A stretch of DNA of 64,000 bases. Origin: an uncultured Streptococcus sp. Its GTDB lineage: Bacteria; Bacillota; Bacilli; Lactobacillales; Streptococcaceae. This document shows, in pieces, positions 18,182-27,087 of the stretch. The DNA is taken from positions 124,001 through 188,000 of the forward strand of contig NZ_CABFMF010000011.1 of the NCBI RefSeq assembly GCF_901875575.1, written 5' to 3'. The translations under genes were made by a program, and so were the position numbers. Every line of letters starts with the position of its first letter. Position 1 is the first letter of the stretch. Under the pieces are notes generated by a model. It ran no database searches. It was not told the DNA's origin and saw nothing but the letters and a program-made list of their open reading frames with translations.

Positions 18182-19531
18182 TTACCTCGCGATCAAGTCA
18201 TAAATCTTAGTGATATTCGGCAACAAGGTTGTTACTAGGAGCTTGTCTCCAACTTCCAACATATCCTCCCCAGTAGGGAAAATAGTCTTGCCTTTTCGAA
18301 TGATGGCTGCTATGAGAACCCCTTTTTTCAGTTTGAGTTGAGAAAGAGGTTTGGAAGTCATTTTATTGGCTTCCTTGATATGGAATTGTAGGGTTTCGAT
18401 TTGGCCATTGGCTAGATGGTGCATGGCCTGAAGATCTGAATACTGGGCATTAACCCGACCACGAATAAAGTGCATGATTGTATCTACAGCGATGCTTTTA
18501 GGTGTGATGATACTTGAAAAATCAGGTGCATGGATAATTTCGAGGAGACTGGTACGATTGACCTTAGTGATGTTTTTCTGTACACCTACCCTGTCAAGGA
18601 ACATAGAAGTAATCAGATTTTCTTCATCGACCCCTGTTAGAGTCGCAACGGCATCATAGTGTTGAGCACTTTCTTCTAGCAGGATATCTTTTGCAGTACC
18701 ATCTCCTTGAACGATATGAAGATTTGGAAACTTCTCGCTAAAGAAGCTAGCGATTTCAGGATTGATTTCAATAACCTTAGTATCGATACGACTGTCTTTG
18801 AGGATACCTAGTAGATAATAGGCAATTCTACCAGCTCCAACAATAAGAAGGCTCTTCACGGCACGAGACTTGAAATAATTATGGAAAAGCATCATGTCAA
18901 CACGGTTACCAGTGACAAAGATTCTATCTTTATCCTGTACAGTCATGTCACCACTTGGAATGATAATTTGATGATCCCTCTCTATAGCGCAGACAATAAC
19001 ATTGCCAAATTTTTTACGAAAATCAGAAATGGGCATTTGGCAAAGACCACTTGAGGATTTAACAGTGAATTCCATCAAGCTGACCCGTCCACCAAAGAAA
19101 CGTTCGACAGAGAGGGCGTTGGGAAAGTCAATGATATTGGCAATGGCGCGGGCAGCCAGGAGCTCAGGGTTAACGATAAGAGAAAAACCGAGAATATTCT
19201 TTTCCTTGAAATAAGAGTTAGAATATTCAGGGTTCCGCACCCGAACGATGGTCTCTTTAGCTCCCATTTTTTTGGCTAGAACGGCTGCAATCATGTTCAC
19301 TTCATCGTACTCAGTCAGGGCGATAAAGATATCACAATCTTGGACGCTGGCTTGCTCAAGAATGGCAAAATCAGCTCCGTTACCAGGGATACCAATGATA
19401 TCAAAGCGACTGACAATATGATTGAGAACAGCTTCGTTTTGCTCAATCAGCAAAACATCATGCTTTTCTGCAACCAAGGAGCGACAGAGGGCAAAACCAA
19501 CTTTTCCCCCTCCGACAAGGATAATTTTCAT
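18182..19531 (-). CDS. trkA: Trk potassium uptake regulatory protein
   Basis: 449 residues made of two RCK units: Rossmann domains starting GGGKVGFAL (near residue 6) and GAGRIAYYLLG (near 230), each followed by a TrkA_C domain. Cytoplasmic; binds nucleotides and gates the TrkH channel encoded 3 nt downstream. Tandem double-RCK length is normal for TrkA as opposed to the shorter KtrA. Several TrkA_C domains in Firmicutes bind c-di-AMP, but that cannot be read here. Confidence 0.92.
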   Translation of the reverse strand: MKIILVGGGKVGFALCRSLVAEKHDVLLIEQNEAVLNHIVSRFDIIGIPGNGADFAILEQASVQDCDIFIALTEYDEVNMIAAVLAKKMGAKETIVRVRNPEYSNSYFKEKNILGFSLIVNPELLAARAIANIIDFPNALSVERFFGGRVSLMEFTVKSSSGLCQMPISDFRKKFGNVIVCAIERDHQIIIPSGDMTVQDKDRIFVTGNRVDMMLFHNYFKSRAVKSLLIVGAGRIAYYLLGILKDSRIDTKVIEINPEIASFFSEKFPNLHIVQGDGTAKDILLEESAQHYDAVATLTGVDEENLITSMFLDRVGVQKNITKVNRTSLLEIIHAPDFSSIITPKSIAVDTIMHFIRGRVNAQYSDLQAMHHLANGQIETLQFHIKEANKMTSKPLSQLKLKKGVLIAAIIRKGKTIFPTGEDMLEVGDKLLVTTLLPNITKIYDLIAR

Positions 19532-19686
19532 ATTAAAACCTACTTTTTCATGATGTAACTATCATACCTTTTTTCAAGAAAAAATGCACCTACTTGCTAA
19601 TAACAAGAGCTTTTAGTGGAATTTTGCTATAAGGTAAAACTATACCCTAACCAATTGAAATAGCTATTAGCGCCTTTCTATGAAAT

Positions 19687-19696
19687 ATGGTATGAT
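19687..19696 (+). promoter_or_regulatory. Extended -10 promoter of the SAM-hydrolase/ECF genes
   Basis: TGGTATGAT, a TGn-extended -10, lies 23 bases before the ATG at 19719. Its position also argues against the upstream in-frame ATG at 19680, which would be upstream of the transcription start. Confidence 0.6.
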
Positions 19697-19718
19697 AAAG
19701 GATATACAAGGAGATAAA

Positions 19719-20567
19719 ATGAATAATAATTTACTGGTATTACAATCAGACTTTGGTCTGGTTGATGGTGCGGTATCGGCTATGATTGGAGTGGCTTTAG
19801 AAGAGTCTCCAACCTTAAAAATTCATCACTTGACGCACGATATCACGCCTTATAATATTTTTGAGGGGAGCTATCGTCTCTTTCAGACGGTGGATTACTG
19901 GCCTGAGGGAACGACGTTTGTATCGGTTGTCGATCCGGGTGTCGGCTCGAAACGTAAGAGTGTGGTTGCCAAGACTGCAAAAAATCAATACATTGTCACT
20001 CCAGACAATGGGACTCTTTCTTTTATCAAGAAACACGTTGGTATTGTAGCTATTCGTGAGATTTCTGAAGTGGCCAATAGACGTCAAAACACAGAGCACT
20101 CTTATACTTTCCACGGTCGTGATGTCTATGCCTATACTGGTGCTAAATTAGCCAGTGGTCACATTAGTTTTGAGGAAGTGGGGCCAGAGCTCAGTGTGGA
20201 TCAGATTGTGGAGCTTCCAGTCGTAGAGACCATCATTGAAGACCATTTGGTGAAGGGAGCTATTGATATTCTGGATGTGCGTTTTGGTTCGCTTTGGACC
20301 TCTATCACGCGAGAAGAATTTTACAAGCTGGAACCAGCATTTGGTGACCGTTTTGAAGTGACTATCTATCACGCTGATATGCTGGTCTATCAAAATCAGG
20401 TTGTCTATGGCAAATCATTTGCAGATGTGAGAATTGGGCAACCCATCCTTTACATCAATTCCCTCTATCGTTTAGGTCTGGCTATCAACCAAGGTTCCTT
20501 TGCCAAGGCCTATAATGTGGGTGTCGGTTCATCTTGGACCATTGAAATAAATAAAATAGAATTATAA
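19719..20567 (+). CDS. SAM hydrolase / SAM-hydroxide adenosyltransferase family (DUF62)
   Basis: 282 residues from ATG 19719, which has AAGGAGA 5 nt before it. Family motifs are visible: LQSDFGLVDGAVSAM at the N-terminus, VVDPGVGSKRKSVV, TPDNGTLS and the FHGRDVYA segment. Characterised relatives split S-adenosylmethionine into adenosine and methionine using water/hydroxide. It lies directly before an ECF transporter S-component with a 15-nt gap, so the two are probably co-expressed. The physiological purpose of this pairing is unknown. Confidence 0.88.
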   Translation: MNNNLLVLQSDFGLVDGAVSAMIGVALEESPTLKIHHLTHDITPYNIFEGSYRLFQTVDYWPEGTTFVSVVDPGVGSKRKSVVAKTAKNQYIVTPDNGTLSFIKKHVGIVAIREISEVANRRQNTEHSYTFHGRDVYAYTGAKLASGHISFEEVGPELSVDQIVELPVVETIIEDHLVKGAIDILDVRFGSLWTSITREEFYKLEPAFGDRFEVTIYHADMLVYQNQVVYGKSFADVRIGQPILYINSLYRLGLAINQGSFAKAYNVGVGSSWTIEINKIEL

Positions 20568-20582
20568 AATAGGAGAATATAG

Positions 20583-21128
20583 ATGAAAAATCAATCAATT
20601 AAACAAGTTGTTGCTATCGGTGTTGGAGCTGCGCTCTTTGTTGTCATCGGGATGATCAGCATTCCGACGCCTGTTCCAAATACAAGCATCCAGCTTCAGT
20701 ATGCGGTACAGAGCCTCTTGTCTATCATTTTTGGTCCTCTAGTGGGATTACTTGTTGGTTTAATTGGGCATGCAGTGAAGGACTCTCTTGCTGGCTACGG
20801 TCTATGGTGGACTTGGATTATTGCTAGTGGTCTCTTTGGTCTAGCTGTAGGACTCTTTAGAAAATACATTCGAGTAACTCAGGGTATTTTTGAATTGAAG
20901 GATATTGTCTTCTTTAACCTCATTCAGATTGTCGCAAATGCTCTGGTTTGGGGTGTCTTGGCACCACTTGGAGATGTTGTGATTTATCAAGAAGCGGCAG
21001 AAAAAGTATTTGCCCAAGGGATTGTTGCGGGAATTGCTAATGCTGTAACTGTAGCTATCGCAGGTACCCTTCTCTTGCTAGCTTATTCACGTACGCAGAC
21101 TCGTTCAGGAAGTTTGAAAAAGGATTAA
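20583..21128 (+). CDS. ECF transporter substrate-binding component, UPF0397 family
   Basis: 181 residues, five or six membrane segments. The N-terminus (IGAALFVVIG-like, then IPTPVPNTSIQLQYA) and GHAVKDSLAGYGLWWTW are hallmarks of UPF0397. It is the substrate-specific S subunit; the fused ATPase and T subunits are encoded downstream, so the group I ECF transporter is complete. The substrate is not established to my knowledge. The SAM-hydrolase gene before it hints at a nucleoside, methionine-related or vitamin precursor. Confidence 0.85.
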   Translation: MKNQSIKQVVAIGVGAALFVVIGMISIPTPVPNTSIQLQYAVQSLLSIIFGPLVGLLVGLIGHAVKDSLAGYGLWWTWIIASGLFGLAVGLFRKYIRVTQGIFELKDIVFFNLIQIVANALVWGVLAPLGDVVIYQEAAEKVFAQGIVAGIANAVTVAIAGTLLLLAYSRTQTRSGSLKKD

Positions 21129-21137
21129 CATAAAGGA

Positions 21138-21162
21138 AAAGGCTGGGCAACCGGTCTTTTTC
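21138..21162 (+). terminator. Weak terminator or attenuator within the ECF operon
   Basis: AAAGGCTGG pairs with CCGGTCTTT (two G-U pairs) around a GCAA tetraloop, followed by TTTTTC. It may lower expression of the ATPase and T subunits relative to the S subunit. Confidence 0.5.
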
Positions 21163-21296
21163 GATGTTTATAGGCTAGTAGGGTAAGCAAGCTAGGATAG
21201 GAATCTTTTTGGCGCTAAGTTTTTAAGAGAAGAGACTGCAAGAAGGGGTAGATTTATGATAAAATAGAAGTCTAAGAAGCGAATGAAGAGAGTAAG

Positions 21297-22979
21297 ATGA
21301 AAGAAGCTATAATTGAGTGGAAAGATTTCTCTTTCCGGTATGAAACACAACAAGAACCGACCTTGCAAGGGGTAGACTTGACCATTTACAAGGGAGAGAA
21401 AGTCTTAATTGTTGGGCCATCTGGGTCAGGCAAGTCTACCTTGGGTCAGTGTTTGAATGGAATTATTCCAAATATTTACAAGGGTCAGACATCTGGAGAA
21501 TTTTTGATCAAGGGGCAAACAGCCTTTGATATGAGCATCTATGATAAGTCTCATCTGGTCAGCACAGTTTTGCAGGATACAGATGGGCAGTTTATCGGTT
21601 TATCTGTGGCAGAGGATTTGGCTTTTGCTCTGGAAAATGATGTGACAGATCTAGAAGAGATGAAAAGTCGTGTTCATAAATGGGCTGAAAAGCTGGACCT
21701 TCTCCCTTTACTGCCGCAGCGTCCTCAGGATTTGTCAGGTGGACAAAAGCAGCGAGTCAGTCTGGCTGGTGTCTTGATTGATGAAAGTCCGATTCTTTTG
21801 TTTGATGAGCCACTCGCCAATCTTGATCCCAAGTCAGGTCAGGATATTATCGAATTGATTGACCAGATTCATAAGGAAGAGGGGACGACGACCCTTATTA
21901 TCGAGCACCGTTTGGAGGATGTATTGCATCGTCCTGTGGATCGAATTGTCTTGATAAACGATGGCCGTATCCTCTTTAATGGGAGTCCTGATCAGTTATT
22001 GGCGACTGATTTGTTGACCCAAAATGGAATTCGCGAACCCCTTTATCTAACCACTTTACGTCAATTGGGTGTAGATTTATTCAAGGAAGAACAATTATCA
22101 AATTTGGACAACTTGTCTATCTCAAAAGGCCAGATTCAGTTGCAGACGGAACAGGTAAAAGAAACCCCAGAATTGCAGTCACTCTTTAGACTAGAGGACG
22201 TGTCGTTTTCTTATGATGATAGACCGATTTTAAAGTCCCTACATTTAGATATTAAAAAGGGTGAAAAGATTGCCATTGTCGGAAAAAATGGAGCAGGGAA
22301 GTCAACTCTAGCCAAGGCCTTAAGTAGCTTTATCCAGACGGAAGGTTCTTATCTTTGGAAAGGTCAGGATATAAAAGAAGATTCTGTTGCAGAGCGGGCG
22401 GAACGAGTAGGCTATGTGCTGCAAAATCCCAATCAAATGATTTCAACCAATATGATTTTTGATGAGGTGGCTCTGGGACTTCGTTTGCGAGGTGTGGACG
22501 AGCAGGAAATTGAAACGAGAGTCTATGAAACCTTGAAAATCTGTGGTCTCTATGAATTCCGTAATTGGCCCATTTCTGCCCTGTCATTTGGTCAGAAAAA
22601 GCGTGTCACTATTGCCTCGATTTTGATCTTAGGGGCTGAAATTATCCTCTTAGATGAACCAACTGCAGGTCAAGACCAGAAGAACTATACTGAGATTATG
22701 GAATTTCTCGAAGAGTTGCATCAAAAAGGGCATACCATTGTCATGATTACTCATGATATGCAATTGATGCTGGATTATTCTGATCGTGCTCTTGTCATGG
22801 TTGATGGGGAACTGATTGCCGATACCGATCCAGCTAGTCTGTTGAGCAATCCTGAGCTGTTAGTAAAAGCCAATCTAAAAGAAACTTCAATCTTCAACTT
22901 GGCTAAAAAACTAGACGTGGATCCACTTGCTTTAACGGCATTTTACAAAGAAAGGAGAGAAGGATGCAAGCTAAATTAA
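21297..22979 (+). CDS. ECF transporter ATPase with two fused ABC domains
   Basis: 560 residues: two complete ABC domains in one chain. The first has Walker A GPSGSGKST, signature LSGGQKQR and Walker B ILLFDEPLANLDP. The second has GKNGAGKST, the variant signature LSFGQKKR and Walker B IILLDEPTAGQD. It corresponds to the EcfA-EcfA' pair of separate genes elsewhere. It energises the UPF0397 S-component through the T subunit, whose gene it overlaps by 16 nt. Confidence 0.92.
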   Translation: MKEAIIEWKDFSFRYETQQEPTLQGVDLTIYKGEKVLIVGPSGSGKSTLGQCLNGIIPNIYKGQTSGEFLIKGQTAFDMSIYDKSHLVSTVLQDTDGQFIGLSVAEDLAFALENDVTDLEEMKSRVHKWAEKLDLLPLLPQRPQDLSGGQKQRVSLAGVLIDESPILLFDEPLANLDPKSGQDIIELIDQIHKEEGTTTLIIEHRLEDVLHRPVDRIVLINDGRILFNGSPDQLLATDLLTQNGIREPLYLTTLRQLGVDLFKEEQLSNLDNLSISKGQIQLQTEQVKETPELQSLFRLEDVSFSYDDRPILKSLHLDIKKGEKIAIVGKNGAGKSTLAKALSSFIQTEGSYLWKGQDIKEDSVAERAERVGYVLQNPNQMISTNMIFDEVALGLRLRGVDEQEIETRVYETLKICGLYEFRNWPISALSFGQKKRVTIASILILGAEIILLDEPTAGQDQKNYTEIMEFLEELHQKGHTIVMITHDMQLMLDYSDRALVMVDGELIADTDPASLLSNPELLVKANLKETSIFNLAKKLDVDPLALTAFYKERREGCKLN

Positions 22980-23794
22980 TTGGTTACCAGCATAGAGATA
23001 CTGTGATTCATCGCTTGTCAGGAGCTGGGAAACTCCTCTTTTTCATCCTCGTGTCATTGGCGGCTATGATTAGCTATGATACCAGACTGCTTGTTCTGAT
23101 TGCCATCTTTTCGGTCTTTCTCCTCTATTTGTCAGAAATCCATTTTAAAGATGTTTCTTTTGTGGCAGTTTTTGCGACGGTATTTGCCGTTTTAAACGTC
23201 TTGATGGTCTATCTCTTTTCTCCCGAGTATGGGGTTGGTCTTTACGGAGAGAGAAGTGTGATTTGGCAGGGAATCGGTGCCTACACTCTGACCAGTCAAG
23301 AGCTCTTTTATCTGCTAAATCTGGCCATTAAGTACCTTTGTACCATTCCTCTGGCTATTATCTTTTTGATGACAACCCACCCTAGTCAGTTTGCTTCCAG
23401 TTTAAATCAAATCGGTGTGCCTTATAAGATTGCCTATTCAGTCAGCCTGACCTTGCGCTATATTCCAGATTTGCAGGAAGAATTCTTTACTATCAAGATG
23501 TCTCAGGAGGCGCGTGGGATGGAATTATCCAAGAAAGCTTCTCTCATGCAACGAATCAAAGGCAATCTGCTCATTATTACTCCCTTGATTTTTAGCTCGC
23601 TAGAACGCATTGATACCATCGCGACCGCCATGGAGCTTCGACGCTTTGGGAAAGAGAAAAAACGCACTTGGTATAGTTATCAAGCCTTGAGAAAAGGAGA
23701 CTATCTTACCTTGCTCTTGGCAGCCTTGTTTTTAGTAATTAGTTTACTACTTATCTTGCAGAATCAGGGACGATTTTACAACCCTTGGAAATAG
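22964..23794 (+). CDS. ECF transporter transmembrane (T) component
   Basis: 276 residues with about five membrane segments (CbiQ/EcfT family). The coupling motifs are ARGMEL (in SQEARGMELSKK) and the second Ala-Arg-Gly-like motif MELRRFG. It joins the ATPase to the S-component in the membrane. The ribosome site AGGAGA lies in the 3' end of the ATPase gene. Last gene of the transporter operon. Confidence 0.9.
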   Translation: MQAKLIGYQHRDTVIHRLSGAGKLLFFILVSLAAMISYDTRLLVLIAIFSVFLLYLSEIHFKDVSFVAVFATVFAVLNVLMVYLFSPEYGVGLYGERSVIWQGIGAYTLTSQELFYLLNLAIKYLCTIPLAIIFLMTTHPSQFASSLNQIGVPYKIAYSVSLTLRYIPDLQEEFFTIKMSQEARGMELSKKASLMQRIKGNLLIITPLIFSSLERIDTIATAMELRRFGKEKKRTWYSYQALRKGDYLTLLLAALFLVISLLLILQNQGRFYNPWK

Positions 23795-24109
23795 TATTGT
23801 CAAAGTTTTCATTAGATAAGTAAAGAGAAATTATTCTATAACTTTTTATTGATAGATTGTATGAGAAATAAAGTTAATAATTGTATGCTTGAAACTTTTT
23901 GACAAAATATGAATTAGTTTGTCTACTTTATAGTAGAATTTACACTACAAAATTAAAGTTATTCAAATATAATCATTTTTAACTAAGTTCAGTGTCACAA
24001 TGTAGAGACGATATAAAATAGTAAAAGTATTTAATTTAAATCGTGTTAATTTCACTTTGTGTAAACATGAGAAAATTTGAATGTAGATAATGACGGGAGA
24101 TGATTTACA
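23795..24109. other. AT-rich intergenic region, nothing recognised
   Basis: 315 bases with no ORF, no repeat and no clear terminator hairpin. A GGGAGATG ribosome site for the acetyltransferase sits at the right edge. Confidence 0.6.
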
Positions 24110-24622
24110 ATGATAAGTTTAGAGCTGTTGTCTGAAGAAAATAGTTTAGACGTCTATTTTTTTGAAAAAGAGAATCAAGAGTATTTTGAGCGGAATTTAC
24201 CTCCTAGACCAGCTAACTATTTTGATTTAGAAGGTTTTAAAGAAATTACGAGGGAATTGTTAAGGGAACAAGAGAATCATGATGTCTACATGCATCTTAT
24301 TAGAGATACACAAGGCGTTATGGTTGGAAGAATCAATTTAAGTGTTTTAGAGAATAATCGAAAGACAGCAGAACTTGGATATAGGATTGGAGAAAATGTT
24401 AGCAATTTAGGATATGCAAGCGAAGCGGTTAAACTCGTTTTAGAAAAAGCCTTCACGACTTATGCTTTCAATAGAATCATTGCAGGAACGGCAACAGGTA
24501 ATCTAGCCTCTCAGAGGGTGCTTTTAAAAAATGGCTTCACCTTTAGTAGGGTTATAGAAAATGACTTACAAATTCATAATGAGTGGCTTCATACAGCAGT
24601 ATTTGAGATAACGAGGTCATAA
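24110..24622 (+). CDS. GNAT-family acetyltransferase (RimJ-like)
   Basis: 170 residues, Acetyltransf_3 type. The acetyl-CoA loop region is LGYRIGENVSNLGYASEAVK, where the usual QGxGxA is replaced by NLGYAS, followed by the typical ASQRVLLKNGF helix. RimJ/RimL relatives acetylate protein N-termini or small molecules; the substrate here cannot be predicted. Stand-alone gene with its own upstream AT-rich region. Confidence 0.85.
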   Translation: MISLELLSEENSLDVYFFEKENQEYFERNLPPRPANYFDLEGFKEITRELLREQENHDVYMHLIRDTQGVMVGRINLSVLENNRKTAELGYRIGENVSNLGYASEAVKLVLEKAFTTYAFNRIIAGTATGNLASQRVLLKNGFTFSRVIENDLQIHNEWLHTAVFEITRS

Positions 24623-24747
24623 TATCATCATTCCCAGTCCATAGATAGGTATAAAAGAGTAAGCAATTTTTGCAGATATTTAAGAATTTTCTCCTAGAAA
24701 CCCTTGGAAATAGTTTGAAAAAATTGAAAAAATCAAGTCGTTTCTAT

Positions 24748-24775
24748 TGACAATGATTCTGAAAGTGTTATACTA
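24748..24775 (+). promoter_or_regulatory. Promoter of the trmL leader transcript
   Basis: Consensus TTGACA at 24748-24753, 16-nt spacer, TATACT at 24770-24775. Confidence 0.72.
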
Positions 24776-24781
24776 AGAAAG

Positions 24782-24882
24782 TAGTTTCGCTGATTTACTT
24801 CAAACCTGTTGTGAGGTAAGTTAACGATGCCTTAACCACGCTGTTTGCTGAGCTTGACTCCGGGCAGTGTGGCTATTTTTTT
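24782..24882 (+). ncRNA. Structured leader RNA with terminator before trmL
   Basis: About 100 nt from the expected transcription start to a T run. It has a first stem around GTTAA/TTAAC (24820-24835) and a terminator stem CCACGCTG (24836-24843) with CAGTGTGG (24865-24872), followed by CTATTTTTTT. The trmL start lies 24 nt beyond, so this looks like an attenuator. Position and shape recall the Rfam 23S-methyl motif, described upstream of predicted RNA methyltransferase genes in Lactobacillales; that identity is from memory and unverified. Confidence 0.55.
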
Positions 24883-24905
24883 GCAATGGTGAAAGGAAGC
24901 AAGTC

Positions 24906-25409
24906 ATGACAAATCACATTGTATTATTTGAGCCTCAAATTCCACAAAATACAGGCAATATCGCGCGTACTTGCGCTGCGACCAATTCTCCCCTCCACAT
25001 CATTAAGCCAATGGGCTTTCCTATTGACGACCGCAAGATGAAGCGGGCTGGATTGGATTATTGGGATAAGCTAGAGATTTATTTTTACGATAGTTTGGAA
25101 GATTTTATGTCTCAGATGAAGGGTAAACTCTATCTGATTTCGAAATTTGCTGAAAAAGTGTATTCTGATGTAGATTTATCGACTGACGAAGACCATTATT
25201 TTCTTTTTGGACGTGAAGACAAGGGCTTGCCTGAGGACTTTATGCGCGAACATCCTGAGAAAGCTCTCCGTATTCCTATGAATGATGAACATGTCCGCAG
25301 TCTCAATGTGTCTAATACCGTCTGCATGATTGTCTACGAAGCCCTCCGACAGCAGAGCTTTGCAGGTCTTGAGCTCGTTCATACCTATGAAGCAGATAAA
25401 TTGAAATAA
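24906..25409 (+). CDS. trmL: tRNA (cytidine/uridine-34 2'-O)-methyltransferase TrmL
   Basis: 167 residues from ATG 24906 (AAAGGAAGC before it); an in-frame ATG at 24867 lies inside the leader terminator and is rejected. It is a minimal SPOUT-fold enzyme: motif 1 PQIPQNTGNIARTCAATN, motif 2 LFGREDKGLPE and motif 3 IPMNDEHVRSLNVSNTVCM, forming the trefoil knot that binds SAM. Family members methylate the ribose of the wobble base in leucine tRNAs. It is often annotated loosely as an rRNA methyltransferase. Confidence 0.9.
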   Translation: MTNHIVLFEPQIPQNTGNIARTCAATNSPLHIIKPMGFPIDDRKMKRAGLDYWDKLEIYFYDSLEDFMSQMKGKLYLISKFAEKVYSDVDLSTDEDHYFLFGREDKGLPEDFMREHPEKALRIPMNDEHVRSLNVSNTVCMIVYEALRQQSFAGLELVHTYEADKLK

Positions 25410-25430
25410 AAAATGAAAATGAAATGAACA

Positions 25431-25457
25431 AAATGCTTGCGCTTGCAAGCGTTTTTT
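25431..25457 (+). terminator. Intrinsic terminator after trmL
   Basis: GCTTGC (25435-25440) and GCAAGC (25445-25450) stem with loop GCTT, followed by GTTTTTT. Confidence 0.75.
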
Positions 25458-25470
25458 GTTATGATAAAAG

Positions 25471-25700
25471 AGTCTTCAGGGCTGGGTGTGATTCCCGACC
25501 GGCGGTGACTTTAACTAGGAAATGATCTTTTCCTTTTATACTTTGTTGACAAGCTTTGCCTAACCAGAAGTTATGCCTACAGCTTGTCGCCTAGTCTAAA
25601 AGAAAAATCTCTATTTCCTTCTCTTTAAAGAAGTCCGCGAGCGCAAGCTGATGTGGTGAGATTCCACAACCGACAGTATAGTCTGGATGGGAGAAGACGA
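25471..25700 (+). promoter_or_regulatory. FMN riboswitch (RFN element)
   Basis: The conserved FMN aptamer blocks are all present: AGTCTTCAGGGC, GATTCCCGACCGGCGGT, AGTCCGCGAGCG, GGTGAGATTCCACAACCGACAGTATAGTCTGGATGGGAGAAGAC read in pieces from 25471 to 25699. The variable arm (about 25530-25620) is long and AT-rich. An extended -10 (TGTTATGAT, about 25456-25464) precedes it. It should shut off ribU when FMN is plentiful. Confidence 0.95.
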
Positions 25701-25856
25701 AAGAATAGCTTTGTCTGTTCTGATGGATTTATAACTAGATTGTAACCGCTTGCATTGGTAGAGTGAGAGGGAACTTTTGGGATATAAAAAGTGAGAATAG
25801 ATAGAGAAATCCTTTCTAACTTCTTCTGATTTTATAGAAAATTGGAGGAACCTGTT

Positions 25857-26420
25857 ATGACAAACACACGTCGACTTTCGACCATTGCAATTCTATCAGC
25901 CATCTCATTTGTGCTGATGTACTTTGACTTTCCGCTTTTACCAGCGGCGTCCTTCCTCAAGATCGAATTTAGTATCTTGCCAGTCCTTGTGGGCTTGGTG
26001 GTCATGGATTTGCCTGCTGCTCTAGGAATTCTCTTGCTTCGCTCACTCTTGAAATTGCTTCTTAATAGTCAAGGAGTGAATACTTACATTGGTTTGCCGA
26101 TGAATATCGTAGCTTTGGGAGTTTTTGTCATCGTCTTTGCTTTGATTTGGAAAAAGGAACGGACAACCCTTCGTTTCCTACTAGGCTCTCTAGCTGGGAC
26201 TATTGGTTTAACCGTGGCTATGTTGGTTCTCAACTATGTTTACGCTGTTCCTTTGTACGCTAAGTTTGCTAACTTTGATATTGGAAAAATTTTGGGACTT
26301 TCCAACTACCTAATGACCATGGTATTGCCTTTTAACTTGATTGAGGGTGTAATCTTTTCCGTTTCATTCTGGTTGTTGTACGTTCTCTTGAAACCAACCT
26401 TAAAACATTATGAGAGATAA
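25857..26420 (+). CDS. ribU: Riboflavin ECF transporter S-component
   Basis: 187 residues, six membrane segments. Typical RibU sequence LSAISFVLMYFDFPLLPAASFLK at the N-terminus (read in parts), and a KIEFSILPVLVG segment. It binds riboflavin with the shared EcfAAT module encoded elsewhere. ATG 25857 is chosen because GGAGGAA lies 6 nt upstream; the TTG at 25842 overlaps that site. The FMN riboswitch before it supports the substrate assignment strongly. Confidence 0.94.
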   Translation: MTNTRRLSTIAILSAISFVLMYFDFPLLPAASFLKIEFSILPVLVGLVVMDLPAALGILLLRSLLKLLLNSQGVNTYIGLPMNIVALGVFVIVFALIWKKERTTLRFLLGSLAGTIGLTVAMLVLNYVYAVPLYAKFANFDIGKILGLSNYLMTMVLPFNLIEGVIFSVSFWLLYVLLKPTLKHYER

Positions 26421-27060
26421 ACAAACATTTTTAATGAAGGGCAGTTTTGCCCTTTTACTTTTCGTTATTCTTGGCTACATGGTCAAATTTTACCCTGAAA
26501 CGCTGGTCGGTTTTGACCAACCGATACAGGTTGCCGTTCGAGGAGACTTGCCAGATTACTTGACTATTCTTTTCAAGTCCATCACACGCTTGATTGATAT
26601 CCCAGTGATTATCACTTGGGTTGTCATTACAGCTTTTGTCTTTTATCGTAAGCGATGGAAGATAGAAAGTTTCTTCATGCTGGGAAATCTGACTTTGGCA
26701 GGTTTTTTAATCGTGACCTTTAAAAATATCTACCAGCGCCCACGGCCAGCTATCATACATCTGGTAGAGGAGAAGGGATTTTCTTTTCCAAGTGGGCATT
26801 CTTTGGCAGTGACGCTGATGGTGGGCACTCTGATTGTCATTCTCAGTCAACGGATTAAAAATCCAGTCTGGAGAAAAATCGTACAAATCGTCCTTGCCCT
26901 CTACCTAGTCAGTGTGCTAGTATCAAGGGTCTATCTGGGGGTTCACTATCCATCAGACGTCCTTGCCAGTCTCTGTGTGGGCTTGGGAGTCCTGTTTATC
27001 GAGTTTCCTTTCTATGACAAGCTTCGTTTCCAATGGCGATTTAAAGGCAAGCAGAAGTGA
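26410..27060 (+). CDS. PAP2-family membrane phosphatase
   Basis: 216 residues with about five membrane segments. The three PAP2 signature motifs are KNIYQRPRP, PSGHS and SRVYLGVHYPSD, which together hold the phosphatase histidines. Relatives dephosphorylate phosphatidic acid, phosphatidylglycerophosphate or undecaprenyl diphosphate. It overlaps the ribU end by 11 nt, so it is under the FMN riboswitch unless an internal promoter exists. The substrate is not predictable. Confidence 0.88.
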   Translation: MRDKQTFLMKGSFALLLFVILGYMVKFYPETLVGFDQPIQVAVRGDLPDYLTILFKSITRLIDIPVIITWVVITAFVFYRKRWKIESFFMLGNLTLAGFLIVTFKNIYQRPRPAIIHLVEEKGFSFPSGHSLAVTLMVGTLIVILSQRIKNPVWRKIVQIVLALYLVSVLVSRVYLGVHYPSDVLASLCVGLGVLFIEFPFYDKLRFQWRFKGKQK

Positions 27061-27087
27061 GTATCAAAATCTCTTGAGGAGAAAGAA

